This document shows positions 1 through 11,119 of a stretch of 64,000 bases of DNA, piece by piece. Position numbers and translations under genes: made by a program. The stretch comes from Buddleja alternifolia (lineage: Eukaryota; Streptophyta; Magnoliopsida; Lamiales; Scrophulariaceae). The notes under the pieces are model-generated. The model did no database searches. It had not been told where the DNA came from and was given only the letters and a program-made list of their open reading frames with translations. The stretch is taken from positions 40,112,423 through 40,176,422 of the forward strand of contig CM033394.1 in the NCBI GenBank assembly GCA_019426215.1, read 5' to 3'. Positions within the stretch are counted from its first letter, which is position 1; every line of letters begins with the position of its first letter.

Positions 1-943
1 GTAAGAATGCTAGAGTAGGAGAAGATGATCTGGGAGATTTCGAATCGGGGGATGATCTGGACATCCTTTTAGACGATACATTGGATGAAGTGGAAATTAA
101 GGAGAAAGAAGCCTCTGTTCGAAGGGCTATGAATTTTGAAGAAGGAAAAGGCTGTAACATGGTAACAATCTTACCGACAGAATTCGCTGCAAAAAAGGGA
201 GAATTAGATGAGGAGGAAAAGGCGCTGGAAGCATTGACTGCTCCAGGAAGAGGTAACTCTCCTTGTTTCGAATTTATCAACTATAAAACTGATGAAAGAA
301 AAAATGAAAACGAACATTTTCTAGAGTTATTGTTTTCGAAAGAAACCATCAAGAATAACCATATGAAGCTATTGTATGTTCAAGCTAAAATCGAGGGTAT
401 TAAGGTTAACAGAGTATTAGTAGACATTGAGGCAACCGTCAATGTGTTACTCGAAAGCACTCTAGTTACATTAGGAAAGTCCTCGAAAGACTTAGTGGAG
501 GCCGATGTGGCAGTTTATGGTTTTTCAAGGCAAGCAACGAAGTGTTAGGAGTCCTACCTTGTTGGATTAAAGTAGGATCCATGAGTTCTTACTCTGCATT
601 TTTCGTAGTAAAAACGAATTCATCCTTCAATGCATTACTTGGTAGAGATTGGATTCATCAGAATTACTGTTTGCCTACAACTTTGCATCAGTTTTTAATA
701 TGTTGGAATGGTGTCAAATTCGAACTTGTTGATACACAAATTGTGAATGCTAGGTACCGAGACGAAGACTTCGAAATGAAGAACAAAGAGGCTTCACCTT
801 TCTCGACCATCGAAAAGATGGAAGAAGAAGTTAGAGCAGAAGTGAAAGAAGGACCCGAAGACCAGTCCACAGGAGGGATGAAAGAGTGTACTCAAATCGA
901 AAGGGAACCGGTTTCGATTAAGAGTAATCGAAATATATTTTAA
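1..943 (+). pseudogene. Gypsy gag-pol: aspartic protease region, broken
   Basis: An open frame from position 81 to 548 leads into a retropepsin-like domain, and a second frame (542-943) continues it with the protease C-terminal motif LLGRDWIH. A frame change near 540 separates the halves. The active-site triad, normally D-T/S-G-A in this family, reads D-I-E-A (codons at about 424-435), so the enzyme would probably be inactive. The first 80 bases read as acidic protein sequence in the same style and are probably the linker between gag and protease. In an active element this protease would cut the Gag-Pol polyprotein inside the virus-like particle. Confidence 0.75.
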
Positions 944-952
944 TTTGTATTT

Positions 953-2239
953 ATGGATAACGCCAAACAATTGAATGTAATCGACCATGTTTTAAAGAAG
1001 TTAGTACTCAAAAAACTTAATATGAGTTTGCATGATTGTTCTGCTAATTTGATTGAAGAGAATGATTCGAATTATGATATGCAAAAGGGTTATAATTTCA
1101 AACAACAAAGTCAAACTGTAGAAACTGTAATCGAAGAGGGAATTCTAGAACATGATAAAGATATCAGTAAGGATATTCAAGACCCATTAGAAGAGGTTAA
1201 TCTTGGTACACTCGAAGAACCTAGATTAACTTATATTAGCTCAAAGATAGAACAAAACGAAAAAGAAGAATTAATCCAAATATTACATAATTATAAAGAT
1301 TGTTTTGCTTGGGCCCATCACGAAATGCCAGAAATAGACATGTCAATAGCTCGGCATGAGTTGCCCATAAAATCTGGATTTAAGCCAACTATTCAAGCCC
1401 CGAGACGATTATCGCCTGACTTGATGAGTGCAATTAAAGAGGAAATCGAAAAATTAGTCGAATGAAAATTCATTAGGCCAACCAGATATGTCGAATGGCT
1501 GGTGAACATCGCCCTAGTAATCAAAAAGAATGGCAAACTGCGAGTTTGTATTGATTTCAAAGACTTAAACAAAGCTACACTGAAAGACGAATATCTAATG
1601 CCGATGGCTGACACTCTGGTTGATGCAACGACTCGATTTCAATTCTTATCTTTTATGGATGGTTACTCAGGGTATTACCAATTGAAAATAGCCGAGTGCG
1701 ATAGAAACAAAACAACGTTTCGATGCCCAGGCGCTATAGGCACTTTCGAATGGGTTGTAATGCCTTTTGGCTTAAAAAATGCCGGGGCTACTTATCAAAG
1801 GACCATGAACTGCATGTTTCATGACCTTATTGGAAAATCAATGGAAATATACATTGATGATATTGTGATCAAGGCCCAGACTCATCAAGAACATATAAAG
1901 TCTCTAATCAAAGCCATTGAGCGAATGAGATGTTTTAATTTAAAAATGAATCCTTTAAAATGCGCTTTTGGAGTAAAAGCTGGAAATTTCTTGGGATTTT
2001 TAATCCATAACAGAGGCATCGAGGTGGATCGAAATAAATCGAAAGCAATCTTACATGCGAAATTTCCTAAAAACAAGAAAGAGTTTCAACGTTTTTTGGG
2101 ACAAGTAAACTTCCTAAGAAGATTTATATCGAATTTAGCAGGGAAAACTGAAGCATTTTCCCCACTCTTACGTCTGAGAGATGGAGAGAATTTTGTCTGG
2201 GGAAAAGAACAACAAGAGGCTTTCAAGGCAATAAAATGA
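953..2239 (+). pseudogene. Gypsy pol: reverse transcriptase, in-frame stop
   Basis: Reverse transcriptase copies the element RNA into DNA. The N-terminal approach (953-1465) ends at a TGA at 1463-1465, but the same frame reads on after it. The core follows, with the LRVCIDF and MPFGLKNAGATYQR motifs and the catalytic box YIDDIV at about 1852-1866. A second TGA at 2237-2239 is followed by a frame change near 2275. The polymerase motif itself is intact, so the damage is by stops rather than catalytic loss. Family assignment is secure from the motif series. Confidence 0.88.
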
Positions 2240-3327
2240 TATTTAATACAACCTCCAGTTTTAATTCCCCCTCAAAAGGGAAAAGACTAAGATTGTGTAA
2301 ATCATCAACAAAATATTCGATCGGATGTCTTTTAGTACAAGAAAATGAAAGAGGATTTGAGCAATCAGTCTTCTACTTGAGCAGGTTATTAAATGATACC
2401 GAAAAAAAATACACTTCAATTGAGAAGTGGTGCCTTAGTCTTTATTTTGCGTCCGTAAAGTTAAGGCATTATTTTTCTGCATATGTTATAGAGATTGTAT
2501 CACCAACAGACGTGATTAAATTCATGATGAATCAACCTCTAGTGAAAGGTCGTTTAAGTAAATGGGATCTTAGTCTACTCCAATTTGATTTGGTATATGT
2601 ACCCCAAAATGCCATAAAAGGGCAAGCATTGGCTGATCACCCTTCGAAGATAGAAGAAACACCCGATGATTTCGAGTTTGAATTTATAAACTTAGTGCCA
2701 TTGGTTTTATACTTTGATGGTTCTAGTACTCGAGATAGTGCGGGAATTGGGATATACATTATATCCCCAAATAAAGTAATAACCAAGATGTACGCCAAAA
2801 TCGAAGGGGACTGCACGAATAATAGAGCGGAGTATGAAGCTCCTATTCTGGGATTGGAAATATTACTCGAGATGAACGCTAAGAGCATCAAAATAAAAGG
2901 CGATTCCCATTAATAATAAATCAAGTAAGAGGATTGTTTAAATGTATAAGCCCGGTGGCCATAGCCTCATTTGCTCGGGTTCACGAATTATTTAAACATT
3001 TCGAGACTGTTAAAGTTACCCATGTTCCAAGAGAAAACAAATCAAACATCTAATGATTTAGCCCAGCTGGCATCGGGATACAAGGTGGACCCATGCCTGC
3101 TCGAAACAGCAATCTAACTCAAACCAAGGGTGTTATTACCTTTCGAACAAAGAAAGTTATGTGTTAACAAAATAGATATTATAAAAGAAAAAGATGACTG
3201 GCGTCTCGAAATTATTAACTATCTCCAAAATTCGTCTTGAGGAGGTTTTTCGAACAAATTAAAGTTAATGGCTCACCATTATTATTATGACGGTTAATAA
3301 TTATACAAGAAGGACTCTCAAGGGATT
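2240..3327 (+). pseudogene. Gypsy pol: RNase H plus second (Tat-type) RNase H, frameshifted
   Basis: 2236-2913 first encodes the RNase H that follows RT in Ty3/Gypsy elements (SIGCLLVQENE region, then the connection domain). From about 2700 a second RNase H-like domain begins: YFDGSST, AGIGIYI and CTNNRAEYEA motifs, then GLEILLEMNAKSIKIKGDS. This second domain is typical of the Tat lineage. A one-base change at about 2909 shifts the frame. Its end (VRGLFKCISPVAIASFARV and on) can be followed in another frame to about 3050, after which several stops occur before the integrase zinc finger. It would have degraded the RNA strand during reverse transcription. Confidence 0.82.
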
Positions 3328-3788
3328 TTGTTAAAATGCCTCGATTTAGAGGATGCCCTGATCACGATGGCAGAAACGCACGAGGGCATTTGTGGGGCAC
3401 ATCAAGCAGGTCAAAAAATGAGATGGTCGATACATAGACACGGGTTTTACTGGCCTACCGTCCTACGAGATTGTATAAACTATGCCAAAGGGTGTAAGCA
3501 ATATCAAAAGTTTGGCAAAGTCTTAAGGCAGCTTACAACCGAATTAAATTCAATAATCAAACCTTGGCCATTTTGAGGATGGGCTATGGACATTATTGGA
3601 GAGATTAAACCAGCCTCATCTAAAAGACATAATTTTATTATATTAGCAACCGATTATTTCACGAAATGGGTCAAAGCCAAGGCCTTCAAGAACGTTAACT
3701 TGAAACAGGTGGCAGATTTCATCAAGGAAAACACCATAACTAGATTTGGAATCCCGGAATCTATAACATTCAATCAGGCAAGAGTTTT
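3328..3788 (+). pseudogene. Gypsy integrase N-terminal zinc finger and start of core, cut by Copia insertion
   Basis: 3328-3576 contains the HHCC zinc-binding module (HEGICGAHQ, then YWPT and YAKGCKQYQ). The last cysteine of the CxxC pair is replaced by tyrosine (C-K-Q-Y). After a TGA at 3574-3576 the core begins (DIIGEIKPASSKRH, ATDYFTKWVKA). Near 3770 the second acidic position of the DDE triad, normally in an I-T-D context, seems to be asparagine (F-N-Q-A), though the alignment there is loose. The frame is broken at 3788 by the nested Copia LTR. The remainder of the core starts at 18175. Confidence 0.8.
3784..3788 (+). repeat. Target site duplication GTTTT (left)
   Basis: The five bases before the 5' LTR are GTTTT and match the five bases after the 3' LTR (18170-18174). 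A 5-bp duplication is the expected footprint of Ty1/Copia integrase. Confidence 0.95.
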
Positions 3789-5568
3789 TGTTAGGAATTT
3801 GATGTTAGATGTTTTGATGATGACAAATAGGACTTCATGTTAGACCCCAAGAAATGTAAAGCTTTCATAGAACAAATATGTAAGCGCCTGAAAGCTCGTG
3901 TTTTTTTTACTAGACTTGTATTTTTATAGAGTTTAGACTAAGAATGTAATACTAAATCACTAGAAGAATTCTGCGTGAGTCTACCAAGTGATGAAGTTGA
4001 AGATCAAGCGTCTGAAGAAACAGTAAAGATAAAGATTAGTCTCAAGCGTCCATCAAACGCTAAACGACTATCCCGGGTTACGAACTCAGCGCTCAAGATT
4101 TGTTATGGACCTTAGACCAAGTACTTAACACTAAGTCAATGATAGAATTCTGAGTGAGTCTATCAAAGATAAAGTGAAAGGACAAGCGTCTAAAAGATCG
4201 GGCAAAGATTGTGACCTCTTCAAGCGTCTGATTAACAAAGAAGACTACTTCCAAGAAGCCTAAAACTCCAAAGGCTCAAACGCCTAGTTCTCTAAGCATA
4301 ACCTGAAGATTCAAACCCAAGTTATCAAAGATGCATGAATCAACGGAAATTATTCCCAAACGGAAATAAAACAAGATGCATCAAAAGTCGGATAAGTGCT
4401 ATTAAAATATCAGCACAACAACTTATGGGCAAACCATATCTTTGACCTAGACTGTCAGATTTATGAAACCAAGACCATGCCTAACCAATTAAATATACCC
4501 AAAGTTAGGATTGTCAGAATTCATGGAATGTTTAGGGAAACGAGACTCCAACCGTGTCCAACGGACAAAATCTCATAACAATCTATAAATAACCTTTTCA
4601 GCAAAAGGGACAATAAGGAATAGATATAGAAAAAGATCTGGACGTAAAAATAAAAAAAAGAGGGTCCAAAACGTTGCTGAATTGTTTTAAAAAGAGCTTA
4701 TACACTCCAGAGCCGAAATCCTTTTAAGCTTTCTCAAATACATTCCTAGACAGTCACCCATATCTCAAATCTCTTTTTAAGAAGAACCTACACTACCATT
4801 GAGATATCTCGAAGTTGTTTGAACTTTCCAAAAACAAACAAACCTGTGACCAAAACCATCAACACCTTTCATCTGAGTGAGAAAGCTGGTTGACTTACAA
4901 GCAATATTTTGTGTAAAAGAAGCTTGTTGAAGTTGATCTCTATTGGAGCTGAAATCTGTGTGACCAAGGAGTTCCGAGATCAAGGGTAACTTGCACCATT
5001 TCTGAGTGAAAGAAGCAAGGGGATAGAAGGTCTTTAGTGGAGCTGAAATCTGTGTGACCAAGGAGTTCCGAGATCATATCCAATCTCCCTCTATCTTGTA
5101 GAAGTCTCTGTGTGACTCTTCGATAATCATCATAGTGGAAAACCTCCCTGATAAAAGGAGAAGAAGGACGTAGCTGGGATTACATCACCCAGTGAACCTT
5201 ACAAATATCTTGTGTCATTTACCTCTTTAAGCATTCATTGTTTTACTGCTTTACTATTCATATTGCATACATTCTGATAAAGTTTTAAAACAACTAAGCG
5301 ACTACTTTCGATTAACAAACCGAACGCTAAGCTATCAAATACTTCCGCTGTGCTAACCCTAATTTAGTGATTAAACTCTACCCTACTTTGGTAAGCGTTG
5401 AAATCACCGAGTCTAAGTTAACGTTTCTCAAGCGCCACATCCAGCGCTTAAAGCTTTCCGAGCGTTCAAATACCTCAAAGTGATACGAATTTTTAGAAGT
5501 CGAAAAAGACTTCAGGGTCTATTCAACCCCCCCTTCTAGACCCTTTCATATACCACTTGGGACCAACA
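3789..5568 (+). repeat. Copia 5' LTR (1780 bp)
   Basis: It begins TGTTAGGAATTT and ends GGGACCAACA, so it has the TG...CA ends of an LTR. It is nearly identical to 16388-18169. The short open frames in it (for example 4396-4578 and the reverse frame 4777-5061) recur in the 3' LTR and are not genes. CpGs in the LTR fall largely in AAGCGTC, AACGCT and similar contexts. Confidence 0.95.
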
Positions 5569-5570
5569 AG

Positions 5571-5582
5571 TGGTATCAGAGC
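5571..5582 (+). other. Copia primer binding site (initiator tRNA-Met)
   Basis: TGGTATCAGAGC lies two bases after the 5' LTR. It is complementary to the 3' end of plant initiator tRNA-Met, the usual Copia primer for minus-strand DNA synthesis. Confidence 0.95.
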
Positions 5583-5676
5583 GGTTGAAGTTGAAACCTG
5601 AGCGTTTCCAAGCGTAACTGCTTGTTCAGATCCATTTTTTTTATATAGTCACTTTAAAATTACTTTAAAATTCTTC

Positions 5677-6657
5677 ATGGCATTCTCTAAAGTTCCCAAG
5701 TTGACCGAGTCAAATTATGACTCTTGGAAGGTCAAAGCGTTTACTTATTTGTGTTCATGTGAGGATGAAATGTGTGATATCATTTCAGATGGGCCAATCA
5801 AAATATACAAAGTTATCATTAGAGCGCCCGAAGCCACAGAAGAAACACCTGACGGTTATGTGGAGAAGCCCAAACAAGAATGGTCCACCGATGAGCGTCG
5901 ACGAGGCAATCTAGACAACGTCGGTCGGAATGCATTATACACAGCCATTGGTGACAATGACAACTTATTCAACAAAGTCAAATCATGCAATACAACTAAA
6001 GAAATTTGGGATAAGTTGGCTACTATTTGTGGTGGTTCAGCACAAATAAAGGAAAACAAATTATCAATTGCCAAAGAAAAATTCAACGGCTTCAAGATGC
6101 TACCTAATGAGACGCTAGAGCAATTAGACATGAGGTTTACAGCTCTTGTCACTGAACTAACATCTCTGGGTATGGAGCTACAAAATCGAGAAACAGTGGT
6201 CAAAATCTTTAGAAGTCTCCCAAGCAGATTCCTGATGAAAACAATTGCAATGAGAGAATCAAACAATCTGGACAGCCTAACTCCAGAAGATGCTTTTTCA
6301 GAACTCAAAGCATTTGAGTTTGAGCTGAATTCGGCCAGTGATGCAGTAAGTAATCCAGTGATAGAATCTGGAGCGCTAATGGCATCAATCAAAGGAAAAT
6401 CTATCAAAGAAAAGGGCTCGGATATAAGTGAGGAAGAAGAACTGGCGCTTCTAAACAGATTCAGGAAATTCCTGAAATATGAAAAGAAGGGAAACAGTCC
6501 TAAGCACCCAGGACAAAATTCACATCAAGCGTCTCCCCAAATACAACCACAACATCAAGCGCCTCACTATCCTGCGTCTCCCTCCCGAGTGCTAATTCAA
6601 TATCAAACTCCCTCTCAGCAAGATCTCTCAATGCCTGCAGCGTTAAATCAGCGATAA
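5677..6657 (+). CDS. Copia Gag, N-terminal part (326 aa)
   Basis: Gag forms the virus-like particle. The frame opens with MAFSKVPKLTESNYDSWK, the usual N-terminus of plant Copia Gag, and contains the core helices EIWDKLATICGG and LEQLDMRFTALVTEL. The C-terminus (about residues 275-326) is rich in Q, P and S. The frame stops at 6655-6657, and the CCHC zinc knuckle that should follow lies in another frame from 6681. This indicates a small indel, or possibly a sequencing or assembly error. Its ATG lies about 95 bases after the PBS. Confidence 0.88.
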   Translation: MAFSKVPKLTESNYDSWKVKAFTYLCSCEDEMCDIISDGPIKIYKVIIRAPEATEETPDGYVEKPKQEWSTDERRRGNLDNVGRNALYTAIGDNDNLFNKVKSCNTTKEIWDKLATICGGSAQIKENKLSIAKEKFNGFKMLPNETLEQLDMRFTALVTELTSLGMELQNRETVVKIFRSLPSRFLMKTIAMRESNNLDSLTPEDAFSELKAFEFELNSASDAVSNPVIESGALMASIKGKSIKEKGSDISEEEELALLNRFRKFLKYEKKGNSPKHPGQNSHQASPQIQPQHQAPHYPASPSRVLIQYQTPSQQDLSMPAALNQR

Positions 6658-6680
6658 CAAGATTAACAAATGAACAAAAG

Positions 6681-7019
6681 ATGAAGACCAATCTCTGTTA
6701 CAACTGCAGGAGACCAGGGCACTTCCAAGTTAATTGCCCATATCCAAATGTGTCTAAACCTACAAAGCAAGATCACACGGATAGAAATCAATTCAGGAGC
6801 AATCTAAGACAACAAGGCTTGCTAGCAGAATCAGAACGTCTCTATACTCCTGAAGAGGACTTGGAATCATCAGATGAAAGCAGCGATGATGAACCATCAA
6901 AGGATTCAGCATTCATTTGTCTCATGGCAAGAGATAATGAAGCATCTAACGACTTACCATCTGAGGTAACCACTGATCCGCATCATCCTCTTCTTATGAT
7001 GAATTACTTGACAAAGTGA
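6681..7019 (+). CDS. Copia Gag zinc knuckle and acidic linker, shifted frame
   Basis: It opens with a canonical CCHC knuckle, CYNCRRPGHFQVNC (CX2CX4HX4C), which binds element RNA. An acidic stretch follows (EEDLESSDESSDDEPSKD, about residues 54-72). The frame ends at 7019. The likely continuation (SYDELLDKVKEYY) is in a different frame that overlaps the end, so a second indel lies near 6975. This is not a separate gene but a piece of the Gag-Pol reading frame. Confidence 0.8.
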   Translation: MKTNLCYNCRRPGHFQVNCPYPNVSKPTKQDHTDRNQFRSNLRQQGLLAESERLYTPEEDLESSDESSDDEPSKDSAFICLMARDNEASNDLPSEVTTDPHHPLLMMNYLTK

Positions 7020-7891
7020 AAGAATATTATAATGATTGTCAAGAAGCCGCAAAAATATTTCAAAATCACCTTTACATCATCTCAGCACTCAAAAGCGACA
7101 AAGTGACGCTCAAAACAGAATTGCAAATTCAGCAACAGTGCATTGAGAAAAACCAAGCGCTTGAGAGTGAAATTATTCAATTAAAAGGTGATATTGATAT
7201 AATAGTCAAGAGAGAAGCTGAATTGATCGCTAAACTTGCTAAATCAGAGCAGCTTATCTCATCATTATCAAAAGCTTCTAGAACGCTAGATAATGTGACT
7301 AAAATAACCAGAGCATTTGGTGAAAAGACCGGTTTAGGTTGTGATAAACCTGGTCACAAAATCAAAGCGTCTGCGGTTATATCAACCAACAGAGGAAAAG
7401 GTGTAACCTTTGTTGGAGAAAGCTCAAACAGACAAACGCTGAATGAGACTCAGAATATTGGTATTAGACCAAATGAAAAAGGTAACACTGGCTCAGTCAA
7501 AAGAAAGACCAAAGTAAATGATTTACAAAAGAAAGTATATCCAAGCGCTCGAAGGGCTAAGGAAAAACCTTCTACAAGTAAATCAAACGCTAAGCGTCTA
7601 GCACCAAAAGTGCATCCTAAGCCAATGTCAAGGAAATATCAATGTCAATATCCGCAAAGATCTAGATCATATTATCGACACTATGATAACCATGATTATG
7701 ACTGTAATTATTGCTATTATCAAGGATATTACCATACACCTAAAGAGCACACACAACACAAACCGAAACCCAAAAAGGCCAATCTTCCCAAAATGAAGAC
7801 AAGGCAAATGTGGGTTCCGAAGATTCTAATTCAGACTAACGTTACTAACAAAGAAGGACCCAAAACAAAATGGGTACCTAAAAAGTACTAG
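7016..7891 (+). CDS. Copia Gag-Pol linker: coiled coil and basic tail before protease
   Basis: Residues 20-100 or so read as a long amphipathic helix (EKNQALESEIIQLKGDIDI and on), likely coiled coil. A basic region with many K/R and a Y/H/C-rich segment (about residues 205-240) follows. It ends in GPKTKWVPKKY; endings of this type precede the protease in SIRE/Maximus elements. It lies in a third frame relative to its neighbours, so the upstream and downstream joins are both disrupted. Confidence 0.75.
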   Translation: MKEYYNDCQEAAKIFQNHLYIISALKSDKVTLKTELQIQQQCIEKNQALESEIIQLKGDIDIIVKREAELIAKLAKSEQLISSLSKASRTLDNVTKITRAFGEKTGLGCDKPGHKIKASAVISTNRGKGVTFVGESSNRQTLNETQNIGIRPNEKGNTGSVKRKTKVNDLQKKVYPSARRAKEKPSTSKSNAKRLAPKVHPKPMSRKYQCQYPQRSRSYYRHYDNHDYDCNYCYYQGYYHTPKEHTQHKPKPKKANLPKMKTRQMWVPKILIQTNVTNKEGPKTKWVPKKY

Positions 7892-7904
7892 AACTGTCCT
7901 TTGA

Positions 7905-8681
7905 ATGCAGGTACCTAGAGCCAACACCGATACCTCAATTTGGTACATAGATAGTGGGTCATCGAGACACATGACTGGAACAAAGGATCTCTTGATCAAC
8001 TATCGTGCAACCAATGGTCCTCAAGTTATATTCGGTGATAATTCTAAAGGTAAAAATAAAGGTATAGGTATCATGCAAAGGGGGAACATCATGATCAATG
8101 ATGTATACTATGTTGAGGGTCTTAAACATAATCTCCTAAGCATAAGTCAATTCTGTGATAAAGGCTTTGAAATTAAATTTTCTAGTGACTTGTGCGAGAT
8201 AATCGATGATAAGACAAGATCTACTAAATTAAAAAGAAGAAGAACAAACAATGTATACTTAGTAGATTGGGATTCAACATTAGATAACAACCCTACATGT
8301 TTCATAGCTAAGAATCAAAACGAATTAGGTTGGTTATGGCACAGAAAAATGAATCACCTCAATTTCAAGACAATCTCTCAATTAATATCTCTAAATCTCG
8401 TAGAGGGATTACCTAAAGGTTCCTTTAATAAAGATCGTTTATGTGATGCTTGTCAAATGGGTAAACAAGTTAAATCATCTTTTAAGAAGAAGCTTCATCT
8501 ATCGACCTCTCGAATACTTGAATTACTACATTTAGATTTGTTTGGTCCTATTCAAATCATGAGCGTTAGTGGTAAAAAGTATTCACTAGTAATAGTTGAT
8601 GATTTCTCACGCTATACATGGGTAGAATTTTTAGCATCTAAAGATGAAACTAGTGCCAAGCTCACCTCTCTAATTCGTTAA
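7905..8681 (+). CDS. Copia Pol: protease, GAG-pre-integrase and start of integrase
   Basis: The protease active site is WYIDSGSSRHMTG (D-S-G), at about residues 13-25. The pre-integrase domain follows, with the zinc-binding pattern HRKMNH ... CDACQMGK. The integrase core starts at LLHLDLFGPIQ, which supplies the first catalytic Asp. A TAA at 8679-8681 interrupts the frame, and the same frame resumes at 8682 and includes the rest of integrase. Everything visible in this part is catalytically intact apart from that stop. Confidence 0.9.
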   Translation: MQVPRANTDTSIWYIDSGSSRHMTGTKDLLINYRATNGPQVIFGDNSKGKNKGIGIMQRGNIMINDVYYVEGLKHNLLSISQFCDKGFEIKFSSDLCEIIDDKTRSTKLKRRRTNNVYLVDWDSTLDNNPTCFIAKNQNELGWLWHRKMNHLNFKTISQLISLNLVEGLPKGSFNKDRLCDACQMGKQVKSSFKKKLHLSTSRILELLHLDLFGPIQIMSVSGKKYSLVIVDDFSRYTWVEFLASKDETSAKLTSLIR

Positions 8682-8705
8682 CTACAAAACTCAAAAGATC
8701 TAAAA

Positions 8706-10604
8706 GTGACAAGAATTAGAAGTGATAGAGGAACTGAATTTACTAACCATATTGTTGAGAAATTTTGTAAAGACTTTGGAATACTTCATGAGTATTCAGC
8801 ATCTAGAACACCTCAACAAAATGGAGTTGCTGAGCGACGGAACAGAACGCTTAAAGAAGCCGCTAGGACTATGTTAGCCGAGTCTAAGCTGCCTCAAAGG
8901 TTTTGGGCCGAAGCTATCAACACTGCTTGCTACACTCAGAACCGGTGTATGATCAACAAGCAACATGAAAAGACTCCATATGAGTTATGGAAGGGACGTA
9001 AGCCGAATGTTTCATACTTTCATGTATTTGGTTCAAAATGTTTCATTCATAACAATGGTTCCCAAAACCTAAAGACATTTGATCCTAAAGCAGATGAAGG
9101 AATCTTTCTAGGTTACGCCAAAAATGGAAAGAGCTTTCGCATCTTAAATAAGATCAAATCGAAGGTTGAAGAATCCATTCATGTTGTGTTTGATGATGCT
9201 AACCAAGAACCGAGTAAGGTAAATATTAATGATGCAGGAATTGAAGATTTATCTCAACAAGCGTCACAAATCAATCTGTGTGATGATAGTGATATTGATG
9301 AAGATAATGAAATCGTTGTACCTAATCCTAAGACTACTCGTAAAGACATCAACGATGACATTGCAAGAAACGCTGATGATCATGAAGGGAATGTTCATCA
9401 AGAGCAAACTCAAACTATAAACACTAAAGCGCCTACGCAAGGAATTGGTCAAGCGCCTGCACAGTTTAATCAAACGTTAGATCAATCTCTTAACCCGTTC
9501 CAACCAGACAGAAAATGGCTCAAAGACCATCCACCAGAACTGATTATTGGAGATATTGGAGCACCTGTTAGAACAAGAGCCGCTACAATAAATGAGGCCA
9601 TGTTTGCAAGCTTCCTATCTCAAATGGAACCAAAGAAAGTGGATGAAGCACTTAACGATCCAAGTTGGATAGAAGCCATGCAAGAAGAGCTAAACCAATT
9701 TGAAAGAAATGAGGTATGGACGCTAGTACCAAGACCAACCCACCAAGGGGTCATTGGAACTAGATGGGTCTATAGAAACAAAATGGATGAGAATGGGATT
9801 GTGATTAGAAACAAAGCCAGACTCGTAGCTCAGGGATACTGTCAAGAAGAGGGCATCGACTTTGATGAAACATACGCTCCAGTTGCCCGTCTTGAAGCAA
9901 TCCGCATGTTTCTAGCGTTTGCAGCATTTAACAAATTTACAGTGTATCAAATGGACGTAAAGAGTGCATTTCTGAATGGTAAACTCCAAGAAGAAGTATA
10001 TGTGGAGCAACCACCAGGATTCATCAACAACCATGGGAAAAGCATGGTTTACAAATTGGACAAGGCACTTTATGGTCTTAAACAAGCACCAAGAGCATGG
10101 TATGACACTCTTTCTATCTTCCTTATAGGTAAAGGCTTTTCAAAAGGCAGCGTTGACACAACGTTATTCAAAATTACCCATAATGGAGATATTCTCCTAG
10201 TTCAAATTTATGTTGATGATATTATATTTGGATCTACCAATAAGCGTCTATGTGAGAAATTTTCGAAGATGATGCAAGATCAATTTGAAATGAGCATGAT
10301 GGGTGAATTAACTTTCTTCCTAGGATTACAAGTTAAACAACTCCCTAATGGCATATTCATAAACCAAACTAAATATACTAGAGATATGATCAAAAAATTT
10401 GGTATGGAAAATGCATCACCTTCAAAAATTCCAATGAGCCAAACGCTTAAGCTAGATAGAGATGATAATGGAAAGAAAATTGATATCACTAACTATAGAG
10501 GTATTATTGGATCACTTCTTATCTTACAGCTAGTAGACCTGATATTATGTTCTCAGTATGCATGTGTGCACGATTTCAAGCTGATCCTAGAGAATCACAC
10601 TTAA
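8706..10604 (+). CDS. Copia Pol: integrase end and reverse transcriptase
   Basis: This is in frame with the preceding segment. Integrase supplies the second Asp in [12 protein letters not shown] and the Glu in [14 protein letters not shown], so the DDE triad is complete. An acidic linker follows (about residues 165-290). RT then begins at [18 protein letters not shown], with [24 protein letters not shown] and the catalytic YVDDIIFGS. The frame is lost at about 10535, and the continuation into RNase H is in another frame. Confidence 0.92.
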   Translation: MTRIRSDRGTEFTNHIVEKFCKDFGILHEYSASRTPQQNGVAERRNRTLKEAARTMLAESKLPQRFWAEAINTACYTQNRCMINKQHEKTPYELWKGRKPNVSYFHVFGSKCFIHNNGSQNLKTFDPKADEGIFLGYAKNGKSFRILNKIKSKVEESIHVVFDDANQEPSKVNINDAGIEDLSQQASQINLCDDSDIDEDNEIVVPNPKTTRKDINDDIARNADDHEGNVHQEQTQTINTKAPTQGIGQAPAQFNQTLDQSLNPFQPDRKWLKDHPPELIIGDIGAPVRTRAATINEAMFASFLSQMEPKKVDEALNDPSWIEAMQEELNQFERNEVWTLVPRPTHQGVIGTRWVYRNKMDENGIVIRNKARLVAQGYCQEEGIDFDETYAPVARLEAIRMFLAFAAFNKFTVYQMDVKSAFLNGKLQEEVYVEQPPGFINNHGKSMVYKLDKALYGLKQAPRAWYDTLSIFLIGKGFSKGSVDTTLFKITHNGDILLVQIYVDDIIFGSTNKRLCEKFSKMMQDQFEMSMMGELTFFLGLQVKQLPNGIFINQTKYTRDMIKKFGMENASPSKIPMSQTLKLDRDDNGKKIDITNYRGIIGSLLILQLVDLILCSQYACVHDFKLILENHT

Positions 10605-11119
10605 TTGCTGCTAAAAGGATCCTTAAGTACCTAAAAGGCACACAAAATGTGGGCTTATGGTATCCTAGGGATTCTCCTTTTGAACTAATTGGTTATTCAG
10701 ATGCAGATTTTGCAGGATGCAAAATAGATAGAAAAAGTACTAGTGGAACATGTCAATTTCTAGGTGATAGACTAATTTCATGGCATAGTAAGAAGCAACA
10801 GTCCATCGCTACTTCCACCGCTGAAGCTGAGTATGTAGCCGCTGGAAGCTGTTGTGCTCAGATCCTTTGGATGAGGCAACAACTTAGAGATTATGGAATA
10901 ATCCTAGATCCAATTCCTATCCATTGTGACAATCAAAGCGCCTTAGCAATGACTCAAAATCCAGTTCTTCACTCTAGAACCAAACACATTGACATTCGCT
11001 ATCACTTTCTACGTGACCACGTTCAAAAGAAAGATATCTCCATGCACTTCATTGGTACAGAAAAGCAACTGGCAGATACTTCACCAAAGCGCTTAACGAA
11101 CAACGTTTTCTCACTTTAA
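10547..11119 (+). CDS. Copia Pol: RNase H domain, shifted frame
   Basis: RNase H removes the RNA template. Visible motifs are [18 protein letters not shown] (first Asp), [12 protein letters not shown] (catalytic Glu) and [11 protein letters not shown] (Asp), then [11 protein letters not shown]. The C-terminus [10 protein letters not shown] departs from the usual QLADIFTKPL. The first residues are out of frame with RT, so one indel lies between 10530 and 10560. All catalytic residues are present. Confidence 0.88.
   Translation: MFSVCMCARFQADPRESHLIAAKRILKYLKGTQNVGLWYPRDSPFELIGYSDADFAGCKIDRKSTSGTCQFLGDRLISWHSKKQQSIATSTAEAEYVAAGSCCAQILWMRQQLRDYGIILDPIPIHCDNQSALAMTQNPVLHSRTKHIDIRYHFLRDHVQKKDISMHFIGTEKQLADTSPKRLTNNVFSL

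Noticed and set aside
4396..5061. ORFs in the Copia LTR (also at 16995-17567)
   Set aside because: They recur in both LTRs, lie in regulatory repeat sequence and have no domain; chance open frames.
5856..6407. 183-aa reverse ORF opposite Copia gag
   Set aside because: Shadow of the gag coding frame on the other strand; no independent signal.
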